Assembly (NCBI RefSeq): GCF_902686445.1
Contig: NW_025920106.1
Coordinates: 930,001-994,000 of the forward strand
Reading direction: 5' to 3'
Source: Sciurus carolinensis
Taxonomy: Eukaryota; Chordata; Mammalia; Rodentia; Sciuridae
DNA length: 64,000 bases
The translations under genes and the position numbers were made by a program. The notes under the pieces were generated by a model that saw only the letters and a list, made by a program, of their open reading frames with translations, was not told where the DNA came from and did not search any database. Of this stretch, positions 11,849 through 25,695 are shown in pieces; the stretch's first letter is position 1, and every line of letters begins with the position of its first letter.

Positions 11849-13319
11849 TTATTACTACATTTAAAGACTACTTGCTTGAGAGTTTCAATGGTAGTTTTAC
11901 CAAAGAGTCCTGGATTTTTTCTTGGTGATATTTAAAATGCAGCCCCCCCCCAAAAAAATACAATCCAGTCTCAATGGCTGATGGGTTATATGGCCTTGGA
12001 CCCTCCTTTTTTGGTTGGATCATGAAACTAAGGGAAAACAATTATTCACCTTTTAAAATATTATTACTCTTCCAATGAAAAGGATAGTTGAACAGAGCAA
12101 TTTTTAAAATGATAAACAAAAAACATGATACGAGGAAGATTTTCTGAAACTAAACATTGCAATTGATGGATTTTCACCATTCAGATTATTATTATGTCCG
12201 CACTAAACTTAGGAGTGTAATCTCCTTTCAAAATAACAAACCTCTTTCACGTATGCTATTAATGTACTGGCAAAGGAAACAAAATAAACTTGGTCTACAA
12301 CAAATTTTAAGTGATGCTGATACGTTTTGTACTGTGATTTTTGCAAAGGTAGGTTGGAAACCTGAGTGGGACAACTGACAGAGCTGAGGAGTTTCTCCAA
12401 TCATTCATTTACATTAATTGTTCATTCATCTACAATCATTATAGCAGATATTAAAGAATTCCAAATAAGGAGAAAAAGCACTTGTCATTCTGGAAGAGGT
12501 AGACTTTTGAACTGAGGTATATTTTATAAAGAGAGATGACAAAGACACTGTGCTAAGTGTTGAATGTCAAGGATCCAGATTTACAAATAAAGTGAAATGT
12601 CTTTTTTAATTGGATAATTTGGCATTTTGAGCTTACATGACTGTTCCATTCCAACCTTTTTCAATAGATTGTATCAAATTTGAATGCACTGAGTAGGTAC
12701 AGATACATGTTGAAATTCGGTGGAGTTAGTTTAAATTTGCATTTGAGACTGTGTGCTGAAACTATTAGTTTGACAAATCTAAGCCATCAAGTATGTGCAA
12801 TGCTCTGAAGAAGGGACTGTAAGATATATACAACATGTGAATTAATAGGAGAGAAAGCAAAGTGCACAGGGAATGAGCGGTTCTTTGCATCGAGGGACTG
12901 GAAAGATTCTGTGGAAGAAGTGCTGCCTGAGTTCAGCTGGGAGAAGGAACAGGATTTTGATAGACAGCAAAGCATATTTTAGAACTTAATAGATCTGTCT
13001 AATTTGGATAGGAAGAGCATATTAAGGAAAAGACCTGGTGATAGATGAATTCTGAAAAGGAGGTGTGGGCCTTGAAGAGTTCCACCTTAATATGGTAAGA
13101 GTGATATCCATGTGAAGGAAGAACTCAATAAAAAGTGGAAGGAACAGGAAGATAGGAGAAAATTATCACAAACACTGAAGGGAGAGTGGACATAGGAATC
13201 AATTTTGAAGACATTTCAGAGGCAAGATTGAGAAGAACTTGAGTTTAGTTTGAGAAATAAGAAGGTAGTGAAAGTGAGAAAGAGGCAAACAGACTATGAG
13301 ACTGACAATATTTTAGTAA
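11849..13319. other. No gene or clear repeat seen
   Basis: AT-rich sequence. Open stretches of 60-75 codons (for example 12157-12378) show no recognisable protein features. 12980-13280 is purine-rich and has the look of an old interspersed repeat, but I cannot name it. Confidence 0.35.
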
Positions 13320-13510
13320 CAATAGTTAATGTAAATTGAAGGCTCCCTTTGTGCCAGTCTGGGCCACTCATCAAAGCATTTTATTTAATGCTACCAGTAG
13401 TTCTATTTTAAAGTTGAGGAAACTGAGGCACAAAGATATTGCCCAGTTTACACAAGATCACACACTAGTAAGTTGCAGAACCTGATTAAAATTTAGTTTT
13501 AATTACCAAC
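13320..13510 (-). mobile_element. MIR SINE
   Basis: Contains the core GAGGAAACTGAGGCACAAAG, followed by ATTGCCCAGTTTACACAAGATCACACACTAGTAAGTTGCAGA broken by substitutions; this is the MIR pattern on the reverse strand. Confidence 0.8.
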
Positions 13511-14280
13511 CACTACTCTCAAGGACTTAGAGCACCAAAGAAGAGCAGCTCTCTTGGAAAAGAAGCACTGACTACAGATGCTAAAAATGAAAATGATCAT
13601 CAGGTGCAGGTATGGCTATGGAGAAAAGTAGGCCGAAGACAGAAGTCTGGCCTATGCTGCAATGTAAAAAGACTGTGATCCCCCTCCTCTCCCTCCCACC
13701 CCACACTCCCCCACACAACACACTGCACTCAGTCAGGAACTGATCTGCCTTTCTCTCAAGTGCATTATTCTATTGGTTTCTGAAAGTTACCCCAGGTTAT
13801 CTCAGGCCAGCCATCCCAAACATCCTTCTGATGCCACAGGGTTGATTTGACCATTCAAATTAGATTAGATGTGGAAGGACAGGAAATGGGAGGGAAATAA
13901 GTCCAGAAACAAATGTGATGTTACCTGGAGCATGGGGAACCAACTTTGCTTGGGATTCTGCCAGACATATGTCCCCAACATTTGCTACATTCTGGACCAC
14001 CTGTAGGATCTCTTATAATCATTATAATTTGTACTTTTATCACTACCATTTCTATTAAATATTTATTATGTGAAGAAAAAATGGGGGGCTGTAGTAAAGA
14101 GCCAATAAAAAGGACTGAGAAACATGCCACTAAAACCAGGCTTATTGAGAATTGTGACAATTGAGTGTACCCAAATAGAGTTAGGGGCAGAAGTCAGTGA
14201 TCTCTTTAAAACAACAGACAAGACTAATAAAACCAAAGGGGATTCATTTTGTAAAAATAATATTTAGATGTTGATGGACA
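13511..14280. other. No gene seen
   Basis: Includes a C-rich patch at 13680-13720. The two overlapping open stretches at 13921-14164 on opposite strands look incidental. Confidence 0.35.
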
Positions 14281-14380
14281 TTTATTTTATTCATTTATTT
14301 ATAAGTGGTGCTAAGAATCAAACCCAGTGCCTCACACACGCTAGGCAAGCACTCTACCACTGAGCCACAACCCTAGCCCC
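14281..14380 (-). mobile_element. ID SINE
   Basis: Reverse complement of an ID element: T-rich tail at 14281-14305, B-box complement GAATCAAACCC, then CAAGCACTCTACCACTGAGC, which is the A-box side. Confidence 0.92.
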
Positions 14381-14714
14381 AGAAAGGTGATTCTATTGAA
14401 AATATCAACAAGATGGACAAAAACCCCAAACATAATATTAAAAAATTTCTAACAATGAAAATTCAAGTCCTGCTCTTCTCCATTGCTCACTCCAAGTCAA
14501 TGTGAATAGTGGTTAGAAGCATAAATAAAACACTATAATGTATATGTGAAGAATTTAAAAACACAGTTGAGGTAGACAACATTTTAGAAAACATTAAAAT
14601 TTTAAAGCACCAAAAAAAAAAAAACTTGAATATACTAATAACCACTGAATAAATTGAACCAGTAATTAAGACAGTCCATAACCTTTGCCAAAGTAAGAAG
14701 TTGGGCAATTTAGT

Positions 14715-14825
14715 ACAGATAAATTCTAGTCAGCGATTAAAATTATGTGTTGCTGCTTATTAGCTGTGACCTTTATGTAATCAGATCTTTAACTGCCTGC
14801 TCATTTGTAGCCCCTAGATATCAAA
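14715..14825 (+). mobile_element. MIR SINE fragment
   Basis: TTATTAGCTGTGACCTTTATG followed by a degraded counterpart of the MIR segment ending in CTCATTTGTAG. Diverged, so the borders are approximate. Confidence 0.55.
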
Positions 14826-15313
14826 GAAAATGACAATCCTTGATAAGCAAGAAACCACAGATATACATAATTTATTGAAATAGTCTGAAGAGTGCAAAAA
14901 TATATTTCCTTGTTCTACAGATAATTATTGTACTTCTAACAGGTGCAAAGCTTTGTAGTTTGATATTTACTGCTGAAGTTTAATATTTAAACTTACTGTG
15001 GACTAAATAGGAATTAAGCTACAAGACAGTATAGGAAATCATTTTGACACATATGATCCTAGACAATAAAACATCTAGGTGCAGACGGTCAGGTATTGAC
15101 ATGAGGACTTTACTTCAGCTTGTTCAGTTGGAAGCACAGATGATGGATTTGCTTCAGAACTGACACTTGTCACTAAAATGTATACCTTTTTATCTTGCTA
15201 TTTATCATCTTAGTTGCTAACAAAAGAGAAATTAACTGTAGAGTAAGTTTTTTTTTCCTTATGAGTCATCTTTCTAATAATTTTGGTATTTATCAATGAA
15301 AATATTTTTTCAG

Positions 15314-15434
15314 GAGCTGGGGTATACAGCTCAGTTGTAGAGGGCATGAATAGCATGTTTGGGGCTCTGGGTTCGATTCTCAGCACCACATATAACCAAA
15401 TGAAGGTCCATTGACAGCTAAAACAAAAAAAATA
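15314..15434 (+). mobile_element. ID SINE with target-site duplication
   Basis: Begins GAGCTGGGGTATACAGCTCAG, has the B box GGTTCGATTC, and ends in an A-rich tail. AAAATATTT occurs directly before and after it, consistent with a target-site duplication. Confidence 0.93.
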
Positions 15435-18042
15435 TTTGTGCACAATGAAAGTAAATCCATTCTGCTTTCATGTGTAACTAAGTAGAATCAATAAAAAATA
15501 TTTTAAAAATACATTTTCAACTCTAAAAGAGATACTTCTTCTAAATACTTCAAGAAAAACAATCTGCATTTTTAGTTTACTGAGAAACATCTTTGTAGTT
15601 TTCTGGAAAACTGATGACGAATTCCAAAATGTAGTATTAGAAATTACAGATTTATAAAGAGTTTGATTTAGTTTTTTTCTCAATATTTAAAGCAGATCAG
15701 CATTACTAGATGGCCTAGAACCTTTTAAAACTGCATTTGAATATTCTTTAGTAATATCTAAATTATGTACTTTTATCTAGTAGCCTGTCATATAGAACAA
15801 TTAAGTACATTTTATGGGCTTTATTCTTCTTTGCTCTAGGTAATCTTGCAATTGTCATCTGTAAATCAATCTATAAAATGGATTGGCAATTGATCCATCA
15901 CAGGGGTGATGAGAGAACCAAACTATTGTGGTCTTTTTGGGAATGTAAGAAGCACCATTTTTTCCCAGGGCATTTGTAATAATTATTTTAATTTTCTTGC
16001 CCCCTGCAGTTCCCCACACTACTTAACAGTAACATGTCCATGCCAAAAATGTCTGGACATAGCTGCTTCTCCACTACTGCTTTCTTTGAGCTCTCAGATA
16101 TTCTGATGAAGTCTGACTAAAATTAAAGTCTCATTAACTGATCAAGTTTTCCTCCTGGTGTAAATTACCTTTTTCAAAAGAATAACATTTTGAAACTCTG
16201 TCCATTTGGTTTGCACTTCTCATAACATGGATAGTCTACATTTATGTTGGCATTTTAAAAACTGTTTTATATGTTCAAGTATATATTAAAATCAATTTTG
16301 CATTAAGTTAATTCTAATGCTTTTGTTTTTATATACTCTTAGCTCTTAAGCATTGAACACTGTTCACAGTGAAGAAATTTTCTTAATGTTTTCAGTGGAA
16401 CTAATAAGGATTTGAACTATTTTCTCTTTAATTCCACATATGCTGAATTGTGTTTGTATACACACTAAACCAGCTGTGCTTTCCTTTGCATTCAATTTTA
16501 TGTAGAAGATTTATATATTTTAGTATTAAGAGAAAATATTTGAAAGGCAAAAATTAGTACCAAACAATACTCTAGTATAATTTCATTATTTTTTAAAATT
16601 GGCCAAATATGAAAACATATTCTATCACTTTTTTGAGCTTTCAATTGTGTAAGAATTGCCTTAGAGTCTCTTTTCAATTAAAATTAAGTAAATGTAATAT
16701 CCAAGTAACATTTTTATAAGACATACTTAGACAATTAACGTTCATAAAAGAAAATATTCTGAAGAGTATTTTTTAAACTTTGAAGTCACTTATATATTCA
16801 TATATATTCTCCTCCCTAACAAAAATCTGAAATTCATAGTCACCAGTCCATAGCATCCAGACTGCTCTACTTTATATTTGAGAATATTATTTAAAAAGAT
16901 TAACCCTGATTCTTCCTATAGAAAAAAATCACACCACCTGATATATTTACTGTATCAATAGAATTTGGATTTCTCTACATATCTGCAATCATAATTAACA
17001 TTTAAAAATCTAAGATTTTGAAAGCTCACTGGTGATAAACTCAAACAACAAAGAAGTGATTTTGTAGCACTTTTGTGAGAATAGCCACAATTTTTGATGG
17101 ACCAAAAACTGTACTATAATACAAATATCAAACTAGGTATTGAAGGCATTGCTTGTGAAAACTGATACATGATAAGTTGCTGTATATTTTACAAAATTGA
17201 TGGTAACATTGGAAGAAAACCTGGCAAAAATCCTTCAGGAATCACATCACTGTGGAACTACCTGCAGATACAACAAAGTGATTATTTTGTGTAGTATAGT
17301 TTAAAACAGTGATAAAATATTTTTTGTTCTAAAAAAAAATCAAGAGGCACAATTACAGTGGCATCAAACCTATACATAAAACAGGAATTTCCAAAGTAGA
17401 TAAATAAACTAGAAAGTGCCCAATGAAGATTAGGTTAACTGTAATCTTTAACTACAAAGTAACAGAAACTGACTTGAAATGTAACTAAGTAGCAGATCCA
17501 AACCAGGCATTTAATGGCAGGGATTATGAAAAGGCTAAAAAGTGAACTTTATGAAAACATATTACTTGAATTTTCAGAAACTAAAATTAGGTTTAGTTAA
17601 AAATTTAGAACTTCTATTAGAATCAGACTTCTCTCTCTTGTGTGGAGACACAGGTTTATAGGGAAAAAATTCAACCACTCCAGTATGCTGTAACTGCAAA
17701 GTAATGGGACTGGCTCCAAAATCCACAAACAGACACTACTGGTACTCCCTCATATGTTAAGTCTTTACTAAAATAAAAGGAGATGGTTCAGGGCAATGAC
17801 AAATTCTGAAAGTGAAATGTGTGAGCTAGAATCTAGAAGGGGCCTTTGAGAATGCTTTCCTCCACCTCTTTCTTGATCAGGACAGGTTTGCAGAAGAAGC
17901 TGAGAGTAGCCTGGGGCCACTGAACTCATTGAAGGTAGAACAGTGATGGACATTCCAATTTCATTTCCCCAAGGCCTAGGTGTAATTAACTAATGGTTCA
18001 AAACTGTTAGGAAAAGAAATATCATTAAAAATTGTAGGATAA
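15435..18042. other. 2.6 kb with no gene or recognised repeat
   Basis: Very AT-rich. No open stretch above about 75 codons, no splice-bounded conserved-looking peptide, and no repeat I can name. Confidence 0.4.
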
Positions 18043-18166
18043 GGGCTGGGGTTATAACTCAGTAGGGAAGTAAAGCACTTCCTTAGCCTGTGTGAGGCAC
18101 TGGGATGAGCACAACATATAGATAAATAAAATAGAGATTCTTCGACAACTACATTTTTAAAAAATA
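18043..18166 (+). mobile_element. ID SINE, diverged
   Basis: GGGCTGGGGTTATAACTCAG start, then CCTTAGCCTGTGTGAGGCAC and an A-rich end. The B box is damaged (GGGATGAGCAC in place of the GGTTCGATTC form). Confidence 0.85.
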
Positions 18167-19634
18167 CTGTAGAATAAAAGAACACATACAAAACACAAGA
18201 TTCTTCTAGAGAAACAAATAAATCAAATCAATGGGCAAGAATTTTAAATAAAAATGTAATATATTTTAAAAATTAAATGCTGATTGGAAATATTCAAATG
18301 AACAGAAATCTTATTTATGGTATATTTCTTCCTCAAAATAATTTAACTACACTCTAGATTCACTTACTAGATGTAGGATAATAAAATTTTTGATAGGTCA
18401 AAATGCTCTATGCAGAGACAACTGTAGAAGTAGAGAATAATAAATTCTCAGAGTGCTGCCTCATGCTGTGAGTGTTCTTAAAATAAGTACTTTAGTCAAA
18501 ATAGGCTCTAGAAGGCAGCAAACACCCACCTTCTTTTAATGTTTGCTTGATCAGTGTTAAAGTACTATGGCAGAAGTTTCTTAGAACTATACAACCTGAA
18601 CATTGATCTGTGTACATGTCTTTTCTGTGCTTGCAAATCTTTGTTCACTTTCTTGTATATATCATTTTTACTGTGATTTTATTTTTGTGGAATAAATACT
18701 TTGTGATGAGAGGTGTTTAGAGGTAGTATGTTGGTTTTATTCCATTTTCTTGGAATAATCCAAACTTTATTTTTTCCATATGGAAACAATTTTGGAAATG
18801 TATCTTGCTACCTACTCTTAAATGTGGCACATCAAAAAACTCTTTAAATACAGATATATAAAAAGTACATATAATTATTGAGGTTGAGTTTGAGAGAGTG
18901 GAAAGTGTTTAAAAAATGGTCCCTTGATCATTTGAATCTTAAATTCTATCAACTGCTCTGTACTGAGAAGGGAGAAATGATGAAGAAAAAACCCTGAATC
19001 ATTGTTCTTCCTTTAGGCTACTTTTTTGATAAAGAAGAATGTGAACTGCCACATTTGGTGACAGAGGTTACTAGTCTACCTAATCTCACTTCCAGGCTGA
19101 TATAGCTCTGGCTTTCAAGGGTGAGTTCAAAAACATCTCCATCTGTGTCTGATACAGAAATACTGGTGTGCATGTAAAAGAGAAGAGGCAGGAGAAAATA
19201 ATAGAAAAATGGAGACACAGACGGACAGGTTCAGTAACTCTACTGTGCCAGAAAGTGTCACAGAGAACTGTTAGCCACACATTTTGTAAGGTATTCTTGT
19301 AGGCAGAGTAAGAAATCATTCAGTTTGTGAAGAAACAAACATTTGAAAATAAACTGTTACAGGTACCTCTTCTCAAGAAGGGAACAGATTTGTTTAGTCC
19401 AGTTTATACAAAAAATATTTAACTCAAACAGACTTACAAAATGCCCTTTTATGCTTCAATAAGCACAGGCACTTTCTCCCACACACACACTCCCTTTCTT
19501 AACATTACCTGGGAGTGTAGGGCCCTGCCCACAGGGTTGACACTGGAGAACATATCATATTTACAACCGTCTCCCAGATGAGTCTGGTCCCTAAGACCAT
19601 CTTTTATTTTACTAGATGATATAATTTTAGTAAG
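18167..19634. other. No gene or recognised repeat
   Basis: AT-rich. The minus-strand open stretches at 19018-19319 overlap each other in two frames and show nothing recognisable. Confidence 0.35.
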
Positions 19635-19860
19635 TGACAGCAACTATTTATAAGCTACTTATCACATATAAGTGCTGTTCCAAACTTGTCAGAGTTTCCT
19701 TATTCTGTCCTCTGAACAACCTTAGAAGGAAACTACTCTCATTTAGCATTCTGTAGATGAAGAAATGGAGGCCCAGAGTGGTTGCCTAACTGGTACAAAA
19801 GGACACTGAGTTGGCTAGATTTCAAAATCTGCATTGAGTATAGATGCCGTGATTTCAACC
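19635..19860 (-). mobile_element. MIR SINE
   Basis: Reverse-strand MIR pattern: ATTTAGCATTCTGTAGATGAAG, then AAATGGAGGCCCAGAG and a degraded ACTGAGTTGGCTAGATTTC segment. Confidence 0.75.
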
Positions 19861-21443
19861 TATATGTACTTCAAAAGAATTTAAACTTACAACCTGCATC
19901 TTTGCACAGAAGACTACCTGACATATATAAATCTTAAGCACATTTGCTATATCATCATTTTTCTGAGAGAGCAGATTATTTGTCCTTATAAAGCTGGCCC
20001 TATGTAGACTTCTCCCATAGTGACTTTTTTCCCAATCCTTCTCCCCCAGTGGTGTGTGCTGAGAATATCTTGATTATGGGTTAGTTCTTAAGTTTCTAAA
20101 GTTGCACATTTTGACCTGTTATGAAAATTTTAATTCTAATTCTAATTCTAACCAAGTTTTGACTGCTGCATTTGTCTTTGGTTCCATCAGATACAGGAGA
20201 CAAGATAATTTAATGCAACTGACAAATTTTACTTAGGACCCAGATTTCTTCATGTAGGTGTGTCTTCTTTCAATCAGCACATGCTGCCATTTTTCTAACA
20301 TGTATCATGTATTAGGGACAGGTGAGTGATACATAATACTTTCCTTTATGGGACTTAGTGAGGGAAATAAAATGTGAATAGTGTTACCACATTGCTAAGC
20401 ATGAGAATGCTAATGGAATGAAAGTAGTAAAATGGCAGGGTATGTAACCCAGTCTACTATAGAGTAGGGCATGGGTCAGGGAAGTTCTTCTGGAAGAAAT
20501 ACTTAAATGGAGGCCTGAGGAAAGAGAGTAGTAAAGAGAAGAAGAACAGAAGAAAAGAACAAGCAGAGAAAAGAGAAAGGTTAAAGAACAGGTTAGAGAA
20601 GAACACAAAAATCAGTATGGTTGGATTTCCCTTCACCCAGAGCACAATCTATAAATCATCACCATATGAGATAATAATGTATTCAACAGAGTATAAATTC
20701 AAAGGAAATATGGAGCATTCAGATAATGGAAAAATAGTGAAGGACTGATTGGCAAGGAGTCTTAGAAGAGCAAGATGACTGGAGTGGGCCCATAGTAATC
20801 TTTTGCTGATTTTCAGTGTTTCTAGAAAAATTATGTGCAAAATCATCCAGAGGACTATGATGTCTACACTTGATGTATCATCCGTTCATTATCTGACAAC
20901 CTCAGCTGCATACACACACAGGAAAGTATACATTATGAAAGCTATACAAATGGAGTTAGTGTCAGTACAGCTGGAGAAAATGACTGAAGCTTTTGTGACT
21001 CTTTTAATCGACACTGTTCCTGAAAGACTCAAAGAGTCCCAAGTCTGTAGTCACTAAAGTTCCATGTTCTATCCTAAGCACAATGTAGTCATCCTTTTCT
21101 AAATAAGCAAGACCTTTGGCAGATGCCAAGTTTTCCTTAGTTCCTACAAAGTGCTATGTTATTATGCAGTCACCAGGCACATCTTCATGCTCATCTTTAT
21201 GAGCTATTCAGGGATCTCAACAGCAGCAAGGCTAAGGTGGATGGAACCATTATTATTCATACCCCAGTCCCTCCTATTTATCTCTCTGTCTCCCTCTCAC
21301 AAATGTATATCTGTAACCTAGCCCCTATATGTAGTGTCTGAAGTAGTAACATGATTGAAAATTTTATCCAGTAAGTTAATTTTTCCACTTCTCTTAGAAG
21401 TTGCCAGTGAAAAGTCTTCCTCAACACTAAAGATCAAAAATTC
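19861..21443. other. No gene seen; 20280-20520 looks like an old repeat
   Basis: The part around 20280-20620 has the composition and phrasing of an ancient LINE/DNA repeat (GTCAGGGAAGTTCTTCTGGA, then GGAGGCCTGAGGAAAGAGAG). The family is not identified. Open stretches here, such as 20803-21057, are not recognisable. Confidence 0.35.
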
Positions 21444-21592
21444 ACCCAGACATGGTAGTGCATGCCTGTGATCCCAGCAGCTGGTGAGGCTGAGGCAGGA
21501 GGATGGTGAGTTTCAAGCCAGCCTCAGCAAAGCAAGGCACAAAGCAACTCAGTGAGACCTTGTCTTTAAATAAAATTAAAAATTAAAAAGAA
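21444..21592 (+). mobile_element. B1-type SINE
   Basis: AGACATGGTAGTGCATGCC, GTGATCCCAGCAGCTGGTGA, GAGGCAGGAGGATGG, then AGACCTTGTCT and an A-rich end. The ID half of the composite is absent. Confidence 0.9.
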
Positions 21593-21898
21593 AGAAATCA
21601 AGCAGCTTTATATTTACTAACCTAGTTATAGTCTTTCTATCTTAGTCTAATAGAAAATTGGTGAGTTCAATGGATTTTCTAGATCAGTGATGGAAACTTA
21701 GACTTCAAGTAAGAATCACAATAACTGAGGGAATCTCTTATCTAACTAAACCCAGAATCTAAACTTAATGTCAGAAAAGAAGTTCCTGAACTGAACAGAA
21801 AATAGAGGAAAGTACTGTAATATTCCTTAAGTCTACAGTAATGCACTAAAATCTTTGGAGATTTCAAGTTTGCTACATATATTTGCTGATATACATTA

Positions 21899-21901
<3 letters not shown>

Positions 21902-21932
<31 letters not shown>
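21902..21932. repeat. (CA)n microsatellite
   Basis: About 15 perfect CA units. Confidence 0.98.
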
Positions 21933-21934
<2 letters not shown>

Positions 21935-22360
21935 TTTCTCAGTAGCCCACTCATGAGCTTCTATTGCCTCTTACCATTTTTATATGGATGACCTTGTTAA
22001 TGAAAAATATAATCAATTAAAAAATCTGTTAGAAATTTAAAAAACAGAACCAATGAAAAATGATAAATGTTTTAAAACTAAACAAAATGAAAATGATTTA
22101 AAAAACACAAAAAAGAAGAGAATCAAAATGGTACACTACATAAAACCTAACTGAAAAAATAAGGAAATATCAGAGGATTCAAAGCACAAAAGCCATCTGA
22201 GATGAAACAAATAACTAATTGGCAGAACTAAGTACTTGCTTATCAGTAATTGTTTTAATTTTAAATATTTTCAAGTCTAAAGTTAAAATGTAAAGATTTG
22301 AAGGATGATTAAAAAATGGTGCATCAATATACTATCCATAAGAAATTCAGTTTAGATATA

Positions 22361-22409
<49 letters not shown>

Positions 22410-22414
22410 ACACA
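22361..22414. repeat. Compound (CT)n-(CA)n microsatellite
   Basis: Five CT units run directly into about 20 CA units with one interruption (CATACA). Confidence 0.97.
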
Positions 22415-23017
22415 GAGGTTGAAAGTAAAAGAATAGAAAAACACATTCCAATAGTATAGAAAAATGGAACAGGGTGGCCTTATTTTGTGTGGAAAGAAAT
22501 AGACTAAGAAAAATTACAGAAGATTAAGCACATTATATATAGATAAAAGTTCACTGTATTAAGAAGATAGAGAACCAATATGATCATATATGCACCAAAT
22601 ATAAGAAGCCCAAAGAAAAGTAAACACTGACAGACTGAAAGGAGAAAATGTTATGTAACATTTGGAGATTTCAATAGTCCAGTTACAATAAATGATAGGA
22701 TAGCCTTGCAGAAGATCAATACTTAGATAAACTGAACACTATTAATCAGACACAAGAGACACTTATAAAAATTCATCCAACAATATTCTTCACAGAATGA
22801 GAAGTAAACACAAAATATTCTCAAGTACAAGCAAAATATTCTCCAGAGTATACTAAGTTGGGTCACAAAATGAATACCAATAATGTTTGAAAAACTGAAA
22901 TCATGCAAATGTCTTTCCTATCACAATGGCACAAAATTAGAAATCAATAAAGGAGGAAAAGGAAAACACACAAATATACACAATCCAGTCACATCCCCAG
23001 TCACATCCCCAGTTCTA

Positions 23018-23157
23018 ATTTGCATTTTACTTAGAGACAGTGTCTCGCTGTGTTGCCTGTGCCTTGCTTTTGATGAGGCTGCTTTGAACTCACAATCCTC
23101 TATCTCAGTCTTCCAAGCCATTGAAATTACAGGCATGCACCACATCGCCTGGCTACA
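23018..23157 (-). mobile_element. B1-type SINE in the old L1
   Basis: Reverse complement features: AGAGACAGTGTCTCGCTGTG, GCTGCTTTGAACTCACAATCC, GAAATTACAGGCATGCACCAC. The open frames over it are translated SINE. Confidence 0.85.
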
Positions 23158-24087
23158 ACATTCTCTTAACTGAGAGTTAAAGAAGAAATCATAGCAGGCA
23201 TTACAAAATTCTTTGAGTCAAAAGAAAAAAACACAATATATTTACATATATGGAATAGTCTGAAAACAGTGGTGGGAGAGAATTATAGCTTTAAATGCTT
23301 ACATTGAAAAAGAAAGATTTCACATCAAAAATTTAAGTCTACATATCAGGGAATAAATAAATAAATTAATTAATTAATAAACAAACAAACCTAGGAGAAG
23401 GTAGAAAATAATAAATATTACTGATAAAGAAGAGAGACTCAAGAAAACCAAAAGGTGGTTCTATTGATTAGATTAGTAACATTCCTCACAGAATGAGAAG
23501 TAAACACAAAATATTCTGAAGTACATGTGAAATATTCTCCAGAACATACTTTGTTGGATTGATGGTAAGAAGAGATTCAAATTACTAAAATGAGAAATGA
23601 AAGAGAAACCTTACTACTAAATGTACAGAAAGAAAACAAGTAGGGGAGAGTAGCATGAGCAACTGTATGCCAACAAACTGCTTAACAAAGACAGAATGGT
23701 TAAATTCCTAGAAACACAGACTTCCAAAACTGATTCAAGAAGAAATAAAAATCTGAAAAGAACTATTACAAGAAAGGGGACTATATCATTAACAGAATGC
23801 CCCAACAAAGAAATGCCTAGGACCAGATCACTCCACTGGTATTCTAACAAACATTTAAAGCAGAATTAACATCAATCCTCAAAATATTCTGAAAGAGTTG
23901 GAGAAAAGATTCCCTAATTCATTCTACAATGCCAGCAATACCCTGATAACAAACCTAGACAGACTACAAGGAAAGAAAACTACAGTTCATAACCCTTATA
24001 GAGAAAGGCAAAAATCCTCAACAAAATCATAGCAGATTGAGTTTATCAGTATGTCCAAAGAAGTCAGACCCAATCACATTAAATCCC

Positions 24088-24303
24088 CAATGAAAAAATC
24101 TGAAATGATTTGAAATCTGAAAATATTAGAGCAAATGATGCTACAAGTATTTTGGATTTCAAAACATTTCAGATATCATATTTTTGGAGTAGGGTTGGCC
24201 AACTAGTGAAAGATACACAAGTATTGCCAAATTCAAACAGCACTGAAATCAGAAAAACTTCAATTCTGAGCATTTTGATAAGGGATATTCAACCTACATA
24301 TAT
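24088..24303 (-). mobile_element. Tigger-like non-autonomous DNA transposon fragment
   Basis: Repeated self-complementary phrases (AAATCTGAAATGATTTGAAA, TTTTGGATTTCAAAACATTT) lead to an end reading GATAAGGGATATTCAACCTAC. This pattern matches the terminal region I remember from Tigger/mariner-type repeats. It interrupts L1 RT sequence, which resumes at about 24300 with ATCACAGCCAAATGGGAT. The family name is uncertain. Confidence 0.5.
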
Positions 24304-25489
24304 CACAGCCAAATGGGATTTTCTCCAGGAATGTGAGAGTGGTTTAACATGAAAATCAATCCTAGGTAATACACATCAACAGTTAAGAAAGCATGACTAT
24401 TACAAATGATGGATAAAAGCATTTGAAAAAGCTCAATACTCTTTCACAATAAAAATATCCAGTACACTAGGAACAGAAGGAAATTTAATCAGTATGTAAA
24501 AAAAAAAAAAGCCACAGTTAATGGCATAATCAATGATAAAAAGTGAAAGTTGTTTTCCTAAGACCAGAAAGAAGTCAAGGATATCCTTGCTTTTAAGTTC
24601 TAGACAGAGCAATTAGGCAAGAAAAAGAAAAGGAATCCATACGACAAAGTAAGAAGTTAATTATCTCTCCTTGAAGATGACATAATCTTCAATGTACCAA
24701 ATCCCAAAGAATTCACAAAAGGTCTTTTAAACTTAATAAACAAATACAGCAGTATGGGACAATATAAAATCAAAACACAAAACCATTTGCATTTCTATAT
24801 GCAGGCAATGAAAAATTTCAAACCAAATTAAAAAAAAAAAGAATTCCACCTACAATAACATCAAAACCAGAAAAATACTTAGGAATAAATTTAATCAATA
24901 AAGTAGGAGACCTGTTTACTGAAAAATGTAAAATGTTGCTCAAATAAATCACACTACTTAAACGAAAAGACAGCTCACATTCACAGCCTAGAAAACTTAA
25001 TATTGTTTAAATAATTATACTACCTAATGTGATCTACAGATTCAAATTCAGTGCAATCTTTTTCAAAGTCCCAATGGTATTTTCTCTCATTTTTTACATT
25101 TTGAGGAATAGAAAATTTCACTCCAATATTAAAATGAATTACAAGGGACAGAGAATAAATATAACAACCTTGAAAAAGAGCAAATTCTGAGAACCCATAC
25201 TTCCTGATTTCAAAGCTTACTATAAAGCTGTTGTAAACAACACACGGGTACTATCTGTATGGATAGACATACAGACACATAAGACTAATGGAATAGAACT
25301 GAGAACCCATAAAGAAACCCTTACAACTGGTCAACAATTTTTGACAAATAGTTGACTTACATCCATGGTCAACTATTTTTGACAAGGGTGTTAATATCAT
25401 TCAATGGAAAAGGACAGTCTTTTCAACAAATGGTTGAAACAAATGGTTATGGAAAAATGGATATTCACATGCAAAAGAATGAAGTTGGA

Positions 25490-25695
25490 CTGGGTACAGT
25501 AGTGCATGCCTGTAATCCCAGCAGCTGGGGGAGCTGAAGCACAAGGGTTCCAATTTTAAAGCCAGCCTCAGCAGCTTACCAAAACCCTAAGCCACTCAGT
25601 GAGAGTCTGTCTCTAAATAAAATATAAAAGAGGGCAGGGCCTGGGAGGAGGCTCAGTGATAAAACAGCCCTGGGATCAAATACCAAAAATCTAAA
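25490..25695 (+). mobile_element. B1-ID composite SINE
   Basis: The B1 half carries GCATGCCTGTAATCCCAGC and CACTCAGTGAGAGTCTGTCT. The ID-like half carries GGGCCTGGGAGGAGGCTCAG and CCCTGGGATCAAATACC. Both halves are in order and it sits inside the old L1. Confidence 0.9.

Noticed and set aside
10088..22440. Hidden exons of a host gene in the SINE-only region
   Set aside because: I found no splice-bounded conserved-looking peptide; small open stretches are as expected by chance in AT-rich DNA. Weak, since no search was possible.
22883..23173. 96-codon open frame
   Set aside because: It runs through an antisense B1 SINE and old L1 sequence.
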